NCBI RefSeq assembly: GCF_000723405.1
Contig: NZ_CCAE010000005.1
Coordinates: forward strand, 62,001-126,000
Source: Hydrogenophaga intermedia
GTDB lineage: Bacteria > Pseudomonadota > Gammaproteobacteria > Burkholderiales > Burkholderiaceae_C
DNA: 64,000 bases
Direction: 5' to 3'
This document shows positions 9,838 to 20,049 of this stretch, piece by piece (position 1 is the first letter of the stretch; each line of letters opens with the position of its first letter). Under the pieces are notes generated by a model, which had not been told where the DNA came from, did not search any database, and was given only the letters and a program-made list of their open reading frames with translations. Both the position numbers and the translations under genes were made by a program.

Positions 9838-10704
9838 ATGGACAGCGTGAAGACGATTCGATCGGTGGAGCGGGCGTTCGCCGTCCTGCAGGCGTTGGGC
9901 GAGGCGCCGCAGGGCGCCACGCTCGTGCAGCTCACTGCGTCAACGGGTTTGTCCGGCCCGACCTTGCTGCGCCTGCTCAAGACCCTGATCGGCGTGGAAG
10001 CCGTGCGCCGCAGCACCACCGACCAGCGCTACCGCACCAGCGTGCGCCTCCACGCGCTCGGTCAGGCGGTGATCGCGGCGGAACAGCTCGCGGACCTGGC
10101 CGCGCCCTGGCTCGACAGCCTGTGCCAGCAGGTCGAATGGCCGTCCGATCTGGCGATCCACACGGGCGATGACGACTTCATGCGCGTGCTGGAGTCCAGC
10201 CTGCGCCAGTCCAGGTTCTACGTGCGCCGCACCAAGGGGCGCGTGCGCGTGACCCTGCTGGGCTCGGCGGCCGGCACGGCCTTTCTGTCCGCCCTGGACG
10301 CCACCCGGCGCCAGGAACTGGTGCGGGCCGCCCGGCAGGGTCGGGACGTTCACAACACCCGCATCGGCGCCGTGGAGGACATGGCCGCGAGGGTCCGCGC
10401 GGTCCGCGCGCGCGGCTACGCCTTGCGCCACCCGCTCTATCGGGGGGGCAGTTTCGACGGCAGGGCCCGCGACGACGCGCTGGAAGCCATCGCGGTGCCA
10501 CTGGTGCACGCGGGCCAGGTGTTCGGCACCCTGAACATCAACTGGAACCGTGGCGCGATGACGGAGCAAGAGATGGTGCGCCGGCACCTGACGGTGCTGC
10601 GGGCCGCTGCTGCCGGTATTGCCAAGGCCGCGGGCCAGCAGGGGTTGCACCTGGAGCTGGCGAGCCAGCTCCAGGCCGAGCAGTCGGTGTGGCGCGGTCC
10701 ATGA
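9838..10704 (+). CDS. IclR-family transcriptional regulator
   Basis: A 288-aa protein with an N-terminal helix-turn-helix (SVERAFAVLQALGEAP, then LVQLTASTGLSGPTLLRLLKTL) and a C-terminal IclR effector domain ending in AIAVPLVHAGQVFGTLNINW. It faces away from the Bug/FAD oxidoreductase operon, which is the likely target. Its last 167 bp overlap, on the opposite strand, an extended reading frame of the DksA-like gene; the IclR frame there still encodes the expected C-terminal helix, so the end is credible. Confidence 0.92.
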   Translation: MDSVKTIRSVERAFAVLQALGEAPQGATLVQLTASTGLSGPTLLRLLKTLIGVEAVRRSTTDQRYRTSVRLHALGQAVIAAEQLADLAAPWLDSLCQQVEWPSDLAIHTGDDDFMRVLESSLRQSRFYVRRTKGRVRVTLLGSAAGTAFLSALDATRRQELVRAARQGRDVHNTRIGAVEDMAARVRAVRARGYALRHPLYRGGSFDGRARDDALEAIAVPLVHAGQVFGTLNINWNRGAMTEQEMVRRHLTVLRAAAAGIAKAAGQQGLHLELASQLQAEQSVWRGP

Positions 10705-10978
10705 TCAAGGCACAACCGGTGCACAGATCGCTGTCGGGCGCCAGGGTGCGGCGCGTCAGGCAGATAGGTTCCCCGCAGCGCAGGCAGCAGGCGATGCCCG
10801 GGGCATCGAGTCGCGCCAGTGAGCTGTCCAGGTAGACCAACTCCTCGGCGATCTCGTCATGCTGCTCGGCCGGCAGCGCGTCGCGGCGCAAGCGGTTCGC
10901 CAGTTGCTCGCGGCGCTGGTTCAGCAAGGCGCGCAGGTGGTCCTGCGCGCCCGGTGGCGTGGAATCGCGGTCAGACAT
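10538..10978 (-). CDS. DksA/TraR-like C4 zinc-finger protein with antisense-overlapping tail
   Basis: A 146-aa protein. The ATG at 10978 has a strong GAGGAGG ribosome site five bases upstream. Residues ~15-65 are helical (ALLNQRREQLANRLRRDAL), then comes CLRC-X17-CTGC, the C-X2-C-X17-C-X2-C spacing of DksA/TraR. The acidic DxxDxA tip motif of DksA is not visible, so direct RNA-polymerase secondary-channel activity is uncertain. After the zinc finger the frame runs another ~55 Pro/Ala/Arg-rich residues into the 3' end of the IclR gene on the other strand; this tail looks non-functional and a stop codon may have been lost. Confidence 0.75.
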   Translation of the reverse strand: MSDRDSTPPGAQDHLRALLNQRREQLANRLRRDALPAEQHDEIAEELVYLDSSLARLDAPGIACCLRCGEPICLTRRTLAPDSDLCTGCALIMDRATPTARPGAGSPAPGATPAGPRPWQYRQQRPAAPSGAGAPSLAPSSRHGSS

Positions 10979-11146
10979 GTACGCCTCCTCGTGTTCATCG
11001 ACGATGAGCAGCAGTTGCCAGGGAATGTCGGCGTACGAAATGCCGTCCACGATGACGCACGCGAGTGACAGCGTCAAGACATTCCATCGGCCTGCGCCTC
11101 GGCAGACAGCGTCACTGGAGATGGTCCGAACAGCCGGCCCGACACT

Positions 11147-11160
11147 GGCAAGGGCCAGGC
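11147..11160 (+). promoter_or_regulatory. Possible sigma-54 -24/-12 element before the PEP-CTERM gene
   Basis: TGGCAAGGGCCAGGCA (11146-11161) has GG and GC separated by ten bases and matches 9 of the 12 defined consensus positions, but lacks the TT of the -12 box. It would start a transcript around 11172, 64 bases before the ATG. PEP-CTERM genes are often RpoN-controlled in other betaproteobacteria. In such GC-rich DNA a chance match is quite possible. Confidence 0.3.
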
Positions 11161-11235
11161 ACTGCGGCAACACCGGCTTCCTAGCCTTGGTGTGCATTCC
11201 ATCCGGGTGCGACATCCACAACCAAGGAAGACAAG

Positions 11236-12213
11236 ATGCCTCTGAAATCCCTTCGCGCGGCCCTCCTCGCCGCATTGGCCGGGGCCGCGCTCGCACCCAG
11301 CCTGTCCCACGCCCAGGCGCTGGACCTTTCGCGCTACAGCCTCAGCGCCACCTACCACGCCATGGTCGGTGAGGCCTCCGGCATCACCTACAACTGGGAC
11401 AACGACTCCCTCTTCATCGTGGGCGACTCCCTGCAGTTCTCCGAGCTGACCAAGACGGGCGAGATCTACTCCTACCCCTTGCCTGGCTCCAACGGCAGCG
11501 GCATCGAAGCTTTCAAGGACTCGGAAGGCATTGCCTACATCGGCAACGGCCAGTACCTGCTGGCCGACGAGCGCGCCATGACCGTGTCCCTGATGGTTCC
11601 GGAAGCCACCTGGGACATGGGTGGCGGCAAGACGCGCACCGCGTACAGCAGCAAGCCCGGCGCGCCCACGTACACCTTCGGCCCCGAGTCGCCGAACCAG
11701 GGCATCGAGGGCGTTACCTGGGAGCGCTCCACCGGCACGGTCTTCGCCATCAAGGAGCGGCGCGAGCAGGGCGTGTTCGAGGCCGACATCGACTTCGCCA
11801 ACGGCGCCAGCGGCTCGCACGTGTCCCTTTTCGACCCGGCCTTGCTGGGGGTGCAAAGCCTGTCGGACATTTCCGTGCTCTCCAACTCGACGGCCTTCGC
11901 CGGCCGCTCCTTCGCCGACAACCTGCTGATCCTGAGCGCCACCTCGCAGGTGCTGCTGGAAGTGACGCGCACGGGTGAGATCGTCAGCCGCCTCGATCTC
12001 ACGGGAATGGCGACGAAGATCGAGGGCGTGACCGTCGACAACGACGGCGTGATCTACCTGGTGGGCGAGAGCGGCGGCCCGTCGGGCGCCTCGGCGCTGC
12101 TGGTGCTCACGGCTCCTGTGCCGGAGCCCGAGGCCTACGCCATGATGCTGGCCGGCTTGGCCGCGGTGGGGGCGTTCGCCCGCCGGCGCAGCGCGGCCCT
12201 GCGCAAGGCCTGA
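11236..12213 (+). CDS. SdiA-regulated-like beta-propeller protein with PEP-CTERM sorting signal
   Basis: A 325-aa exported protein. The signal peptide is at 1-27 (cleavage SHA-QA). The body has repeated propeller-type strands (ASGITYNWDNDSLFIVGD, SEGIAYIGNGQYLLADE, IEGVTWERSTGTVFAIKE, EGVTVDNDGVIYLVGE) as in SdiA-regulated/esterase-like phytase domains. The C-terminus is a textbook PEP-CTERM tripartite signal: VPEPEAYAMM, a hydrophobic helix, then ARRR. Such proteins are processed by an exosortase and attached to or released from the envelope, often with exopolysaccharide. No exosortase gene is in this window. Exact role unknown. Confidence 0.85.
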   Translation: MPLKSLRAALLAALAGAALAPSLSHAQALDLSRYSLSATYHAMVGEASGITYNWDNDSLFIVGDSLQFSELTKTGEIYSYPLPGSNGSGIEAFKDSEGIAYIGNGQYLLADERAMTVSLMVPEATWDMGGGKTRTAYSSKPGAPTYTFGPESPNQGIEGVTWERSTGTVFAIKERREQGVFEADIDFANGASGSHVSLFDPALLGVQSLSDISVLSNSTAFAGRSFADNLLILSATSQVLLEVTRTGEIVSRLDLTGMATKIEGVTVDNDGVIYLVGESGGPSGASALLVLTAPVPEPEAYAMMLAGLAAVGAFARRRSAALRKA

Positions 12214-12240
12214 GCGCGCACCCGGCGAACGCCAGAAAGA

Positions 12241-12268
12241 AAGAGGCCCCGCGTGAGCGGGGCCTCTT
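12241..12268 (-). terminator. Rho-independent terminator of clpA, possibly bidirectional
   Basis: A perfect 12-bp stem (AAGAGGCCCCGC / GCGGGGCCTCTT) with a GTGA loop lies between the convergent PEP-CTERM and clpA genes. On the minus strand it is followed by a T-rich run (CTTTCTTTC), so it mainly serves clpA. Confidence 0.85.
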
Positions 12269-12292
12269 GTGTCTCACCAGGGAGCGACCGGA

Positions 12293-14629
<2,337 letters not shown>

Positions 14630-14710
14630 GTGGCACGTCCTTTGGCTGGGAGTATCGGGATAAGCACGTTCTGGAGACGAATGTAGGGTCTAGATGGGGA
14701 GCTTGAACGC

Positions 14711-15076
14711 CTATTCAACAGGTTCGCTCACGCATTGCAAGGGGTGTCCCGCCGAGCGGGCGGCCTGCAGCACCTGGTCAACCTTGGTGCTGGCGACGTC
14801 GCGCGAATAGACGCCGCAAACCCCTTTGCCCTCCAGGTGAATCTTCAACATGATCTGGGTGGCCGTCTCGCGGTCCTTGCTGAAGTACTCCTGGATGACC
14901 TGCACGACGAATTCCATCGGGGTGAAATCGTCGTTGAGCAGCACCACCTGGTACATCTGGGGGGGTTGAACGCGCTGCGTGCGCCGTTCCAGAACGACCG
15001 CGTCGTCGCTGCCCGTGGCGGGCGGAGCCACGGGGGTTTCCGGTTTCTTGGGAATCTGCGAAGCCATGAAATTCAT
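14711..15076 (-). CDS. clpS: ClpA adaptor protein ClpS (N-recognin)
   Basis: A protein of about 121 aa, or 118 aa if translation begins at the inner ATG at 15067; neither ATG has a clear ribosome site. The core [18 protein letters not shown], then [16 protein letters not shown] and the C-terminal [10 protein letters not shown] are diagnostic. It binds N-degron substrates and delivers them to ClpA, which is encoded just downstream. The N-terminal ~35 residues are Pro-rich and flexible, as in the family. Confidence 0.95.
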   Translation of the reverse strand: MNFMASQIPKKPETPVAPPATGSDDAVVLERRTQRVQPPQMYQVVLLNDDFTPMEFVVQVIQEYFSKDRETATQIMLKIHLEGKGVCGVYSRDVASTKVDQVLQAARSAGHPLQCVSEPVE

Positions 15077-15344
15077 TCTAGCGAGCGCGCCCCACCCCCG
15101 ATGCCGTCCGGGACACCGCCGGTTGGCCGGGCGGTGGATACCGCCAGGGACTATTGTGAGGCCCGGCAGAACCGGCCATGCGTCAAGCAGCGCACGCAAA
15201 GCCGGTCAAATTCCGTCGATCGGCCGGCGGCAACGCCATGCTTGCCGTTGCGCCGGCCACACCAGTCGGCGGTGTCCGAGCAGCGGGCACGCCGATTGCC
15301 CGGCAGTTCCCGTATGCCCCGCCAACCCCTGCCGTGGACGCCCC

Positions 15345-15884
15345 ATGCCCCGCACCGCCGCCGCCAACCAACCGCCCCATCACCGGGCGCGCGCCTATCA
15401 GCGGGTGGTGCGCCTGGGCTGGCTGGAATGGATCGGCATTCCCGCGCTGGCGCTTCTGCCGCTGCTGGCGCTCGCTGGTTGGCTTGGGCCCGCCAGCCAG
15501 CGGCTGGAAGCCACCGTGCCGCACGGGGCGGGCGCTCTGAAGCTGGAGGTCAGCTACCCCTCGCGCACGCGGCACAAGGCGGGCAGCGAACTGGCCATAC
15601 AGGTGACCAACAGCGGCCCGGACGAGGCGCGGGATCTGGCGATCGGCATCGAGGACGCCTACCTGGCGCACTTCTCGCGCGCCGACGCACTGCCGACGGC
15701 CGACGCCGTGGCGGCGGGGCGCGTGCGGGTGCCGCTGCCACCGCTGCGCGCCGGCGACAGCACTGCGGTTCGCGTTCGCCTGGAGGCCGACGGGTGGGGC
15801 CGCCTGCCGGGCTGGATCGAGCTCGGTCCGCGCGAACGGCCCGCGCTGACGCGGCAGCACTTCAGCACGCTGGTGCTGCCCTGA
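15345..15884 (+). CDS. Hypothetical single-pass membrane protein with Ig-like extracytoplasmic domain
   Basis: A 179-aa protein. A positively charged N-terminus (HHRARAYQRVVR) precedes one strong membrane helix (IGIPALALLPLLALAGWLG, about residues 30-49). The rest reads as alternating beta strands (LKLEVSYPSRTRHKAGSELA then IQVTNSGPDEARDLAIGI), like a CARDB/DUF11-type Ig domain, probably periplasmic. It lies 21 bp before the YetF-like gene and may form a unit with it. I do not recognise a named family. Confidence 0.6.
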   Translation: MPRTAAANQPPHHRARAYQRVVRLGWLEWIGIPALALLPLLALAGWLGPASQRLEATVPHGAGALKLEVSYPSRTRHKAGSELAIQVTNSGPDEARDLAIGIEDAYLAHFSRADALPTADAVAAGRVRVPLPPLRAGDSTAVRVRLEADGWGRLPGWIELGPRERPALTRQHFSTLVLP

Positions 15885-15905
15885 CCCACCGCCCCGCGCG
15901 CCACC

Positions 15906-16406
15906 GTGGACATCGTCCTGCGCATCACCGTCGTCTACCTGTTCGTGCTGGTGGGCCTGCGCATTCTGGGCAAGCGCGAATTCGGCCAACTGTCTCCGCT
16001 GGAGCTGGTGTCGTTGCTGATGATTCCGGAAGTCGTCTCTCAGGCGATGGTGGGCAGCGACTACTCGCTGACCACGGGGCTTGCCGGCCTGGCCACCCTG
16101 CTGGTGCTGGTGTTCCTCACCTCGTTGCTGGTGCAGCGCTTCGAGTCGGTGGAGCACCTCATCGCGGGGCAACCCACCGTGCTGGTGCGGGACGGCGAAT
16201 TCATCGCCCGGGCCATGAACCGCATGCGCGTAACCCCCGAAGAGGTGTTCACCGAAATGCGCAAGGCCGGCATGGAGCAGCTGGCCGAAGTGAAGTGGGC
16301 CATCCTGGAGCCCGACGGCAGCATCGCGATCGTGGCGCGGGGAGAACCCCAGAGCGCCCCGGGCGCCCCACCCCACCCGCGCGACGAGCGCAAGAAAGGC
16401 ATCTGA
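15906..16406 (+). CDS. DUF421/YetF-family membrane protein
   Basis: A 166-aa protein with a GTG start. Two or three membrane helices fill the first ~80 residues (VVYLFVLVGLRILGKREFGQL is the family hallmark start, then LLVLVFLTSLLVQRFESVEH). A soluble beta domain follows, with LIAGQPTVLVRDG and VTPEEVFTEMRKAGMEQLAEV, matching the YetF C-terminal domain. Function unknown; some members are linked to envelope or spore coat assembly in Bacillus. It is in tandem with the Ig-like membrane protein upstream. Confidence 0.85.
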   Translation: MDIVLRITVVYLFVLVGLRILGKREFGQLSPLELVSLLMIPEVVSQAMVGSDYSLTTGLAGLATLLVLVFLTSLLVQRFESVEHLIAGQPTVLVRDGEFIARAMNRMRVTPEEVFTEMRKAGMEQLAEVKWAILEPDGSIAIVARGEPQSAPGAPPHPRDERKKGI

Positions 16407-16594
16407 TGACCATGAGCGCCACCCCTCCCACGCCGCAGCCGCCCACGCCGCAGCCGCCCGCGCCGCCGCCATTTACCGACCCTGTGCCACCCCCCGTGGG
16501 CGATCCACCGCCCGCGCCCCCGGTGCCCGGGCCGAACGCGCCGCCGCCCAGCGAACCGGAAGGGCTCAGTGCGGTGGTGCCGCATCCCCCTTGA
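16406..16594 (+). CDS. Small proline-rich hypothetical protein
   Basis: A 62-residue frame whose ATG shares one base with the YetF-like stop (TGATG), suggesting coupled translation. About half the residues are proline, in repeats such as PTPQPPTPQPPAPPP. It could be a disordered linker-like peptide, or a chance frame in GC-rich DNA. The last 29 bp overlap the end of the small gene on the opposite strand. No function can be proposed. Confidence 0.4.
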   Translation: MTMSATPPTPQPPTPQPPAPPPFTDPVPPPVGDPPPAPPVPGPNAPPPSEPEGLSAVVPHPP

Positions 16595-16802
16595 TCGAAG
16601 GATTGGTCGGAGGTCGCGGGTCGACCAGCGCCTCCACGCTGGCGCCGGGGTCTTCCTCGCCCACCGCCGAACGGGCCAGCCAGTCGGCGTCGTCGCGCAG
16701 CGCCACGGTGGCATTCACGTACGCGCGGCCCCGCAGCCGCGCCAGCAGGCCGCCCAGCCAGCGCAAGCCCCGTGGCCAGCGGGTTGATGTGGTGTCCTTC
16801 AT
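16566..16802 (-). CDS. Small hypothetical protein
   Basis: A 78-aa frame divergent from the hybrid kinase gene. It has a basic, moderately hydrophobic N-terminal half (WPRGLRWLGGLLARLRGRAY), then an acidic half (DDADWLARSAVGEEDPGASVEALV) and a Pro-rich tail. An AAGGA stretch abuts the ATG, which is too close to be a good ribosome site. The frame is open farther upstream, inside the kinase gene, so the start is uncertain. No family recognised. Confidence 0.4.
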   Translation of the reverse strand: MKDTTSTRWPRGLRWLGGLLARLRGRAYVNATVALRDDADWLARSAVGEEDPGASVEALVDPRPPTNPSIKGDAAPPH

Positions 16803-16814
16803 TCCTTGCACAAG

Positions 16815-19625
16815 ATGAACCCGAAGCAGTACCGTCAGGAGATGTCGAATGTCCAACGATACGCCATCGCCTTGTTGATCGCGATGGTGGCCGGCGGCCT
16901 GCATTGGCTGCTGTGGCCCGCCGTGGGAGCGCTGCGCGCCTTCGTGTTCTACCTGCCGGCGGTGGCCGCGGCGGCGGCGGCCCTGGGGCCGGGGCCCGGC
17001 ACGCTGCTGCTGTTCGTGGGCGCCATCGGCACAGGCTGGCCGCTGGGCGGGCTGGACGAATGGCCTCAGGCCCACCTGGCCGACCCCACGCGTCTGGTGC
17101 TCTACCTCGTGCTCGGCGGACTGCTGGTGGGCATGGGTGCTTCGCTGCGGCGCAATCGGGCTCGGGCGGTGTCGGCCGAGGACCGACTGATGATGGCCAT
17201 CGAGGGCACGGGCATCGGCGTGTTCGACATCGACCTTGCCGCTCGCACCATCAGCGCCTCCCCCGCGCTGGCCCGTCTGGCCGGCGCACCGGTGTCACCG
17301 GACCCCGTGCCGCTGGACGCCTGGACGGCCCGCCTGCCGCCCCAACTGCTGCTCGACAGCCGGGAGCACCTGCGGCAGAAGCTCAAACAGGGTGCCACCT
17401 TTTACGAGCGCGAAGTTCCCCTGCCGTCGCCGGAGGGCGGCGACCACCGCGTGCTGCTGCGCGTGCACGTGGTCTGGCGTGGCACGCGGGCCGTGCGCCT
17501 GCGCGGCGCCTGCGTGGACATCACCGAGCGCAAACAGGTGCATGCGCAGCTCGCGGCCACGCGCGGCCAGCTCAACCAGCAATTCGACGACCTCAACCAG
17601 CTGCACGAGCTGAGCTCGCAACTGCCCGAGACGACCGACATCGCCCGGCAATTGCACATGATCCTGGCCACGCTGGCGCACTTTCACGGCGCGCACCAGG
17701 GCATGGTGTCGCTGCTCGACCCCCTCACCGACGAATTGCGCATCGCGGCCAGCCTGGGATTCGATGCCACGGCACTGGCCACGGCGCAGCGCCTGAGCGA
17801 CGGGCCCTGCGCCCAAACCTGCCGCCAGCGCACGCGCACGACGCTGGAGGACACGCAGACGGCCCCGATGGACGATGAGTGCCGCGGGTTCCTGGCGGCC
17901 CACGCCATCCGGGCCGTGCACAGCACGCCGCTCATCAGTTCACAGGGGGAGGTGCTGGGCGCGATCACCGTGCACCTGGGCGAGCCGCGCCACCCCACCG
18001 AACGCGAATGCCGCCTGGCCGATATCTGCGCCCGCAAGGCGACCGTGTTCATCGAACGCACCCGCGCCCGAGACGAACTGCTCGTCTCGCAAGGGCGATT
18101 CGAAGCCGTGCTCGAAACCTCGGGCGCACCCTTCGTGATCCTCAAGCCCCTGCACCAGGGCGAGCGCATCGTCGACTTCCTGTGGATGTACGTCAACCGC
18201 GCCGCTGCCGAGGCGCTGGAGTGCACCCCGGAGCAACTGGTGGGCCACCGAGTGCTGCACTCCTCGCCCTGCCGCTGGATGGGCAACCCCGCCTTCAGCT
18301 ACTGCGTGCAGGCCGTCGAGTCCCACACCATCTGCGAGTTCGACACCACCGACACCCAGGGCGCGGACACGCGCTGGTTCCACTGCATCGCCTCGCCCAT
18401 TCCCGAAGGCGTGGGCGTGTGGTTCACCGACATCTCCGAGCGCATGCGCAACGAACAGTTGCTGCGCGACAGCGACCGCCGCAAGGACGAGTTTCTCGCC
18501 ACGCTGGCGCACGAACTGCGCAACCCGCTTGCACCGATCCGCCAAGCGACGCTGCTGGCCATGTCGCCGCACGCCACGGACGCGCAGAAGCAGTGGAGCT
18601 GCGAAGTGATCGACCGCCAGGTCTCGCACATGGCCCTGCTGCTGGACGACCTGCTCGACGTCTCGCGCATCACGCGCGGCGCGCTGCCGCTGCGCCGCGC
18701 GCCCACCGACCTGGCCAATGTGCTCGCCTCGGCCGTCGAGACCGTTCGACCGCTGATCGACGCCAAGGGCCACCAGTTGCTGATCGACGTCGACGAAACA
18801 CCCGTCGTCTTTGACGCCGACCCGCTGCGCCTGGCGCAGGTGGTGGCCAACCTGCTGACCAATGCGGCCAAGTACACCGACCCAGGCGGCACCCTCGGAC
18901 TGCGGGCCGGTCGGCGCGACGGTGTCATCACCATCGAGGTGCGCGACAACGGCATCGGCATTCCGCCCGAGGCGATTCCCGACGCGTTCCGCATGTTTGC
19001 GCAGTTGCACCACGCGGGCGATCGCACGAGCGGCGGCCTGGGCATCGGTCTGGCCCTGTCCAAGGGCCTGGTAGAGCTGCACGGAGGCACCCTCACCGCC
19101 AGCAGCGAGGGCCCCGGCCGCGGCAGCGTGTTCACCGTGCAACTGCCTGCGGGCGAGGACGCCTCGGCCAGCCCGACACCCACCGGCCCCACCGCCGCAC
19201 CCCGGCGTCGGCGCCTGCGCGTGCTCATCGCCGACGACAACCGCGACGCGTCCGACACGCTGGCCGCGCTGTTGCAGGTGCAGGGCCACGACGTGCGCAT
19301 GGCCTACGACGGCGACCAGGCCCTGGCGCTGTGGCGCGAGGAGCGTCCCGACGTCTGCCTGCTCGACATCGGCATGCCCGGGCGCACCGGGCATCAGGTG
19401 GCACGCGAGATCCGCCGCTCGCGCGGTGGCGAACTGGCGCTGCTGGTGGCCGTGACGGGCTGGAGCCAGTTGCACGACCGCGAACTCGCGCTGGAGGCCG
19501 GCTTCGACATGCACTTGACCAAGCCCGTGAGTCCGGCGCAGCTCAGCCACTTGCTCGACAACATGGTGAAGCCGCTCACCCACCCGGCCGACGCAGCCTC
19601 CGCGAGCGGCGTCGCCCGCCCGTGA
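16815..19625 (+). CDS. Hybrid sensor histidine kinase/response regulator (DUF4118-PAS-GAF-PAS-HisKA-HATPase-REC)
   Basis: A 936-aa inner-membrane sensor. Residues ~12-110 hold three to four membrane helices of DUF4118/KdpD type. A PAS-like region (~125-240), a GAF domain (~255-400) and a second PAS (~415-545) follow. The H-box LAHELRNPLAP has His566. The N-box LLTNAAKYTDPGG and the DNGIGIP and GGLGIGLAL glycine boxes are intact, so it should be an active kinase. The C-terminal receiver has Asp851 (CLLDIGMPG) and Lys in LTKPV. An ATG at 16815 is used; a TTG at 16806 is an alternative. Likely partner of the sigma-54 activator at 20050. Confidence 0.9.
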   Translation: MNPKQYRQEMSNVQRYAIALLIAMVAGGLHWLLWPAVGALRAFVFYLPAVAAAAAALGPGPGTLLLFVGAIGTGWPLGGLDEWPQAHLADPTRLVLYLVLGGLLVGMGASLRRNRARAVSAEDRLMMAIEGTGIGVFDIDLAARTISASPALARLAGAPVSPDPVPLDAWTARLPPQLLLDSREHLRQKLKQGATFYEREVPLPSPEGGDHRVLLRVHVVWRGTRAVRLRGACVDITERKQVHAQLAATRGQLNQQFDDLNQLHELSSQLPETTDIARQLHMILATLAHFHGAHQGMVSLLDPLTDELRIAASLGFDATALATAQRLSDGPCAQTCRQRTRTTLEDTQTAPMDDECRGFLAAHAIRAVHSTPLISSQGEVLGAITVHLGEPRHPTERECRLADICARKATVFIERTRARDELLVSQGRFEAVLETSGAPFVILKPLHQGERIVDFLWMYVNRAAAEALECTPEQLVGHRVLHSSPCRWMGNPAFSYCVQAVESHTICEFDTTDTQGADTRWFHCIASPIPEGVGVWFTDISERMRNEQLLRDSDRRKDEFLATLAHELRNPLAPIRQATLLAMSPHATDAQKQWSCEVIDRQVSHMALLLDDLLDVSRITRGALPLRRAPTDLANVLASAVETVRPLIDAKGHQLLIDVDETPVVFDADPLRLAQVVANLLTNAAKYTDPGGTLGLRAGRRDGVITIEVRDNGIGIPPEAIPDAFRMFAQLHHAGDRTSGGLGIGLALSKGLVELHGGTLTASSEGPGRGSVFTVQLPAGEDASASPTPTGPTAAPRRRRLRVLIADDNRDASDTLAALLQVQGHDVRMAYDGDQALALWREERPDVCLLDIGMPGRTGHQVAREIRRSRGGELALLVAVTGWSQLHDRELALEAGFDMHLTKPVSPAQLSHLLDNMVKPLTHPADAASASGVARP

Positions 19626-19649
19626 CGCCGGGCCCGCACGAGCTGCAGG

Positions 19650-19871
19650 TCACGACGCGGGCGGGTCGCGCAGCGGCTGGCCGCCCTCGCCTTCCCAGCG
19701 CTCCAGTGCCGGCGGCTTGGCCGCCGGCCGCGCGGCGTTCGCGCGGCGTCGGCCAAGCTCGCGATAACCCGTCCAGGCCTGCCACAGCACCAGGCCCACG
19801 GCCGCCAGCATCAGCCTGTTGCCGCCGCGCGAGCCTCGGCGCACCGGGCTTGCAGCCTTCGCATGTTTCAT
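19650..19871 (-). CDS. Small single-pass membrane protein
   Basis: A 73-aa protein. It has a Lys/Arg-rich N-terminus (KHAKAASPVRRGSRGG), one membrane helix (LMLAAVGLVLWQAWTGY, about residues 20-36), then a basic stretch and a Pro/Glu tail. A GGAGG ribosome site lies nine bases before the ATG, and a near-consensus sigma-54 promoter sits 30-45 bases upstream, which argues that it is real. It is divergent from the sigma-54 activator gene. No family recognised. Confidence 0.6.
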   Translation of the reverse strand: MKHAKAASPVRRGSRGGNRLMLAAVGLVLWQAWTGYRELGRRRANAARPAAKPPALERWEGEGGQPLRDPPAS

Positions 19872-19900
19872 GGCACGTCACCTCCGCAAATGCCATGCAG

Positions 19901-19916
19901 TGGCAACCGGCGTGCC
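19901..19916 (+). promoter_or_regulatory. Overlapping sigma-54-like element toward the sigma-54 activator gene
   Basis: The same DNA read on the plus strand is TGGCAACCGGCGTGCC, with GG (19902-19903) and GC (19914-19915) also ten bases apart and 8 of 12 consensus matches. It would start near 19927, giving a 123-base leader before the ATG at 20050. It is weaker than the minus-strand reading. Confidence 0.4.
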
Positions 19917-19917
19917 C
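19902..19917 (-). promoter_or_regulatory. Strong sigma-54 promoter toward the small membrane protein gene
   Basis: Read on the minus strand the element is GGGCACGCCGGTTGCC: GG (19916-19915) and GC (19904-19903) ten bases apart, with TTGC at -12, matching 10 of 12 defined consensus positions. It predicts a start near 19891, just ahead of the GGAGG ribosome site at 19885-19881. Confidence 0.65.
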
Positions 19918-20049
19918 GTGCACACATTTCGATACAGACATGCTCCTACACCGGCGCCCATCATGGCCCGTGACAATCGCCACACGAATCGCTCCTCACA
20001 CGCAGACCAACACACACACCGACACGCAGACCTCAAAGGGCCCGTTCCG

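Noticed and set aside
16771-16790. A TGGCCAGCGGGTTGAT stretch before the hybrid kinase, resembling a sigma-54 promoter
   Set aside because: The -12 GC is GA, and this base pair is essential in real sigma-54 promoters.
16808-16821. A GG-N10-GC match on the minus strand at the start of the hybrid kinase gene
   Set aside because: The predicted start point would fall inside the small minus-strand gene rather than before its ATG, and only the minimal bases match.
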